This document shows positions 1 to 5,520 of a stretch of 5,520 nt of DNA, in pieces (position 1 is the first letter of the stretch; every line of letters begins with the position of its first letter). Source of the stretch: Clostridiales bacterium. GTDB taxonomy: Bacteria; Bacillota; Clostridia; Saccharofermentanales; UBA5734. The stretch covers positions 1 to 5,520 of the forward strand of contig SLHU01000336.1 in NCBI GenBank assembly GCA_007135995.1, given 5' to 3'. A program made the translations under genes and the position numbers. A model generated the notes under the pieces. It had not been told where the DNA came from, made no database searches, and worked only from the letters and a program-made list of their open reading frames with translations.

Positions 1-3000
1 CTGTATTTTTTCACTACAAAGCCTGTTTACTGATCATGCAAAATTCTCACAGCAAAAAAGGCTCTTTCAAAGCTCAGATTCGGCCCTTTCGCTTCATCTG
101 GCAGTTCAAACGCAAACACCTGCTTACCCGTAAACATGGAATGAATTCTATTGAATTCATTCCACTGAACTCTATTGAACTCATTCCACAGAATTCTATT
201 GAATTCATTCCACTGAATTCCACAGAAATTATTCCACTGAATTCCACAGAAATTATTCCACTGAACTCCACAGAATAACAAGAAAGTCATTCCGAGAAAT
301 CATCCTAAGAAAGTCATTCAAAGATTCATTTTTGCCAGGGTTTCACGGATATATCGGCAGCTCATCGCGATACTCTCGAAAGGATCACGTGTAAAGGCTT
401 CCTGTTCAACAATCAGGCCTTTTTCCAGGTTGCCATGCTTTTGTGCGATTTGAAACAGTGCTTCGAAATCAAGCATGCCGGCACCAACCTCTACATTGAT
501 GTCCTCGCCCTTAAGGTCTTTATAGTTGCTGTTGATGTCTTTGCAATGCATCGGGCCGGCTTTTTTACCCAGTGAATCAAGATAGGTAAGCGGATCAACA
601 TCTGCATACTGGGCCCAGCAGACATCCAACTCGGCATAAACCTTGCCCTCGGCTGCATGTTCAAGCATCAGGTCGAGTGCGTAATGCCCATCGTATTTCT
701 CAAACTCATGAGAATGATTATGATATCCAACCTGAATTCCTTTTTCATTTAATACTTCCGCGGCTTTATTGAGTAATTCGGCCAGATTAAGGCAGTCTTG
801 CCTGCTCTGGATCGGATAACCCGGACAAACAACCCATTTAAGACCCAGCGTCTCACTATACGCAGCTACCTCGTCTAAGTTATTTTGCAGCTGCTGCCAG
901 CTTACATGCGATGAATAGGGCTGAAGACCGATTCGATCAAGCTCAGCGCTCAGTACTTCCGCTTTCATGTTGTTATATCCGGCAAACTCAACACAGTCAT
1001 AGCCGGCTTCTTTGACTTTTTCAAGTGTGCCAATAAAATCATGGCTGATTGCCTCTTTAATTGAATATAACTGAAGTCCTACTGGAATCATCATCCTTCA
1101 CCTCTTGCTACCTCATTTTATAAGACTGATTATCACTTCCTTGACAGTATCAAAAAGGCTCTTTCAGTTCAAGTTTATTCCTGTCTATAAGTGTCAAATA
1201 TTTGTCCTGCTTTCGATTATGAACCTTTGCTTTTAAAGTTAAATCAGATATAATCATTAAAGATCAGATTATGACTGATCTTGCTTGCCACTAAAAAGCG
1301 AAAGAAGGGTAAGAATCGACTGTGATGTCAATCAGCGAACCTGTCTATGAAGACGTAAAATCGAGAAGTGAGCGCCTGATCTACCCGTTTTCGTGCAATC
1401 GTCAGGCAAATCTTGGCCAGCCGATGATGGTTGATGCGCACTGGCACTATGATGTTGAGATGCTGTATGCGCTCAGCGGTGAAGCCAGCTTGTTTCTAAA
1501 CGGCCGTTTTTATTCATTTGCTGCAGGTGACATGGTCCTGATCAGTGCCCGTGAGGTTCACGCTGTCTGGGGCAGTGATGACACCGAATATATTTGTATT
1601 AAATTCGACCCGGAGATCCTTTATACCTCCTCCCGGTCCATTTTTGAGTCACGTTATGTGCTGCCGTTTACCATGTCGAAAGTTGAACTTCAGAAAATTT
1701 TCCCGCAAAATGAAATTAACCACACGCCTTTACCGGAACTGATTCATTCTGCCTTGCGGGAGTTCACTGATAAGACATATGGCTTTGAGCTGGCGGTCCG
1801 AACCCATATTTGTCAGATTTTTCTCTGGGTTTTACGTAACTGGCAGGAAAAAGGCCTGGAAATAGATACAAGCTATGCCATTAATGACAGCGACCGCGAA
1901 AGACTTCAGGTGGTGTTTGATCAGATAGACCAGAAATATATGCAGAATCTGACGGCAAAGGAAATGGCCGGAGTCTGTAATATGAGCTACAGTTATTTCT
2001 CACGGTTTTTCAAAGCAGCCATCGGCAAGTCCTTTACAGCCTACTTAAATCATGTCCGGCTGACCGAGGCCGAAAAGCTGCTGGTTACGACCAGTAAAAC
2101 GATCACTGAAATCGCGATGGAAACAGGTTTTTCCAGTACAAGCTACTTTATCAGCCAGTTCAGACGTCACAAAAATGTTTCTCCCAGGCAGTTCAGGCAT
2201 AAGTTGACGGAGACACTGTCGGTATCAAGCCGGCGATCGTAAAGGTCGTAAGTCATGTAGTCTGAACCCGCAGCCCTGCGGGAGGAACCGGTTCAAACGT
2301 AAGAATGCCTTTTCAAATATTAAAATAAGCCTTGAGCAGCCCGCCTTCACGGCGTCTTGCTCAAGGCTTATTTTGACTAGTCTGAATGGCAGATAAAGGA
2401 TCCTGCCCGTCAGTAAATTTCCTGATCAGCAACCGCATCCGGCTGCTTGAAAGTTGTTTTCATCAGATGATGTCTGTTTTCATCAGAGGCAATATGGAAT
2501 CCATGCATGGCTTCCAGAACATGACTGGTCAGGCTGCCGCTGGCACGATGGTCCTTCGTTCCTGCATTTACAGCTCTTGCCATATCCGCCACACCCAGAC
2601 CGCGGCTGTTTTCAGCGTAGGGCCGGGTAATCGGCACCTCTTTAAACTGATCTTCACCAGCCAGACGCAGCTTAACAGGACCGCCAAACGTATTTGGATC
2701 CGGAACAGACAACGTCCCCTTGCTGCCGTATATCTCAATAAAAGGCAGATTCGCGTGCCACACGTCAAAACTTGTCAGTATTGTAGCGACAGCGCCATTA
2801 CTCATATCCAGAATACCTGCAACATGCGTGGGAACCTCAACATCAATGATCTGGCCATTTTTCTTTTCACTTGTGATCGTTCGCTGCGGAAATGATATCG
2901 CAGTGCTGCCGGTGACACGTCTGGCAGGACCGAGCAGCGCAAAGAGCGCCGTCAGGTAATAAGGCCCCATGTCGAACATAGGACCACCGCCCACCTGATA

Positions 3001-5520
3001 GTAAAACTCAGGATCAGGATGCCAGCTTTCGTGGCCGTGACAGGTCATAAAAGCGGTCGCTCCGATCGGCTGTCCGATCACACCTTGCTGAATCAGCTGC
3101 AGACAGGTCTGAATCCCAGCGCCCATAAAAGTATCTGGCGCACCGCCCAGCAGCAGATTTTTTTCCTCTGCCAGCTGTGCAAGCATCATGCCGTCCTCAA
3201 GTGATATTGACAGCGGTTTTTCCACATAGGTATGTTTGCCGGCCATAAGTGCCTGACGGCATACATCAGCATGTGCCTTGGGAATCGTCAGGTTCAGGAC
3301 AATATCAATGTCAGGGTCCGCGATCAGTGCCTGCGTTTCCAGAACACGGGGCACATGATATTGATCAGCCTGTGCTTTTGCTCTTTCCGGCACCAGATCT
3401 GCAACCGCGTTGACTTCCACCGTCTTAAACCGCTGATTGAGGTTTTGAAGATATATGCTGCTGATATTCCCGCATCCCACAATGCCAACTTTAACTTTAC
3501 GCATAGGTTCACCTTCCTTTTGTTCCATACATAACAAATCCAGTACTGCACTTCATTTAGAAAGCGCAGGTGATTTTTGCTAAAACTTATGAACGATTAT
3601 ACATCCATAAACTGTTCGATACGCAGGTCTAGCTCAATCGCTCTGTCTTTGCCGGCCGCAGCCCACAAAAAGCCGCGCCGCATCAGCTCAAGCGGCTCAT
3701 ATGCGTCGAACACATCATTGTGATGGCCTAATGAGTTATAGAACACCCGTCCATGTCCCCATCGTTTTGTCCAGATAACCGGCACAGCCGCGATCGGATT
3801 AGACATATGAAAGCCTTTTGCAGCTGGATTCGGGAACTGCGTCGTTGCAAGCACTTCAACCGCAGGATCCACATGCACATAGTACTGTTCACTGCTGACA
3901 GAAAAATCCTGCAGGTTTTCAGTCATCGGGTTTGACACGGAACTGATATTGACAACATAAGGCGTTTTGTCATTGCCTGGATGTGCGACCCACTGTCCGC
4001 CCGTCATAAACTGCCAGTTGACATCCTGACGGAAAGAGTCACACATGCCGCCATGACAGCCTGCCAGGCCAACGCCTGAGGCAACAGCCAGACTGGCGCT
4101 TTCACACTGCTCAGCTGTTATTTCACCCATTGTCCATGCAGGAACCAGCAAATGCAGGGACTGCAGATACTCTTTGTCAAGAAGACTGTCCAGTGTATCG
4201 GATATTTTTACATCAAACCCTTCTTTTTCAAGAACAGAACCAAACCGTTCTGATACCTGAACGGGTTCATGTCCATCCCATCCACCTTGTACAATTAATG
4301 CTTTTCTCATAATTTCACCCGCTTTTCACCGGACAAGCCGGTCATTTTTTGACCGCCGCTTAGATTCTGATAAAAATATCAATGCAGCAGCCAGTCATTT
4401 AATATCATAATAACCCTATTATTATTTAGTTTCTGGCCATTCCATGCTATTCTATAGACAATTCGTCTGATCACCTGATCAGACAGCAATGAGCAGATAT
4501 GCACTGTATAACAGTTTTCCAGTCAATCTGCGGTTAAGGATGGCTGACAGTTATGAGCAAAGCTTTTCATGAACAGCGTTTTCTTCCGAAGTCGCTTCCT
4601 CTGGTAATCGCTCGCAGCAACGGGATTGAGTTCCTGGCTCACTGGCAAAATGAAATTGAACTGCTGTTTGTCCGAAAGGGCCGGCAGGTGATTGGCATTA
4701 ACCACCAGACTTTTGTTCTGGAGGCCGGACAGGCTGCCTTTATTGCACCCAGTGACATTCATTACTACCACTGCTCCGGTGCCTCTTTATCTGAACAAAA
4801 CGCTGTACAGGCTACACAAAACGAGTGTTATATGCTTTTTTTCCCGCCCGACCTCGTGTCGCCGCTTTCTGCCAAGCGTTCTTTAGTCTGGCAGGCCGCA
4901 AGTGAGGCCTCTTGTCACGAAAGGTACGCGCTCATTAAAAAACTGGAGCATGTCACCCGCACGCAAGAACCTTATTTTGCCCTGCTGGGTCGTGGTTATC
5001 TGCAAATACTGCTCGCCGGCCTTTTTCAGCAGGAATCAGCTTTCGTTCAGGACAACGCGTATATATCCCTGTCAGGCAGCGAAAACCAGATGCCTCAGGT
5101 GCTGACGTATCTGAACACCCAGTTTTCAAGAAGTCTCAGCCGCGATCAGATTGCCGAGCAGTTCGGGATCAGTCCGGCTCATTTTTCTCGTGTCTTCAAG
5201 TCGACAACTGGCTTGCCGTTTTCTGTCTATCTGAGGCAGCTGCGGATACAAAAAGCTTTTGAGATGCTCCAGCATTCGAAGTTGTCAGTGACTGAAATTG
5301 CGCTTGGCTGCGGTTTTGAAAGCGTTCGCACCTTTAATCGCGTTTTTCATCAGTTTGCCGGCTGCCGGCCCACTTCCCTCAGAGCATACAAATAGACTGC
5401 GCAAAAGCCTGACACTGTGCGCCCAGCTTGCCAACCGTAAAAAGAAAAGATATGATGGTCGTGAAAAATATATGTTCGGCAGAAACCGGGGGGCCGTTAT
5501 GCAGCTTGAAATTGACAGTA

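Overview
The window looks like chromosomal DNA from a Gram-positive bacterium of the Bacillota, most likely Bacillales-like. The reasons are strong GGTGA-type ribosome binding sites, sigma-A-like promoter hexamers, a classic stem-and-T-run terminator and the flavour of the protein families. The species cannot be read from the sequence. There is no phage, insertion sequence, CRISPR or RNA gene. It is an accessory carbohydrate-utilisation locus.

Layout, left to right. Positions 1-317 hold a 24-bp tandem repeat array with a perfect 12-bp hairpin at one end; several frames stay open through it, so any gene here is doubtful. A minus-strand sugar phosphate isomerase/epimerase (318-1094) is transcribed away from a plus-strand AraC-family regulator (1322-2242). 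A perfect 17-bp bidirectional terminator (2322-2374) separates that divergent unit from the next. The second unit holds a minus-strand pair, a ThuA-like protein (4310 to 3597) followed by a Gfo/Idh/MocA NAD(P)-dependent oxidoreductase (3504 to 2410), and a second, divergent AraC-family regulator (4553-5395). At the right edge a good promoter (5428-5456) points to a further plus-strand gene, of which only the first codons are present (from 5499).

How the genes may work together: a Gfo/Idh/MocA dehydrogenase, a xylose-isomerase-like TIM-barrel isomerase/epimerase and a ThuA protein recur together in loci that catabolise glycosides through a 3-keto intermediate (the ThuA/ThuB trehalose/sucrose route, the E. 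coli Ycj cluster, levoglucosan degradation). By analogy, this locus probably oxidises a glycoside or unusual sugar at C3 and then epimerises or cleaves it. The substrate is unknown, and no transporter or hydrolase is visible. Each enzyme unit has its own divergent AraC regulator with a cupin sensor domain.

The most notable finding is regulatory. Both divergent intergenic regions are enriched in a CTGAT/ATCAG motif. It forms perfect inverted repeats just downstream of the predicted promoter of each araC gene, and TGAT/ATCA repeats near each enzyme gene. This suggests that the two units share an operator and form one regulon.
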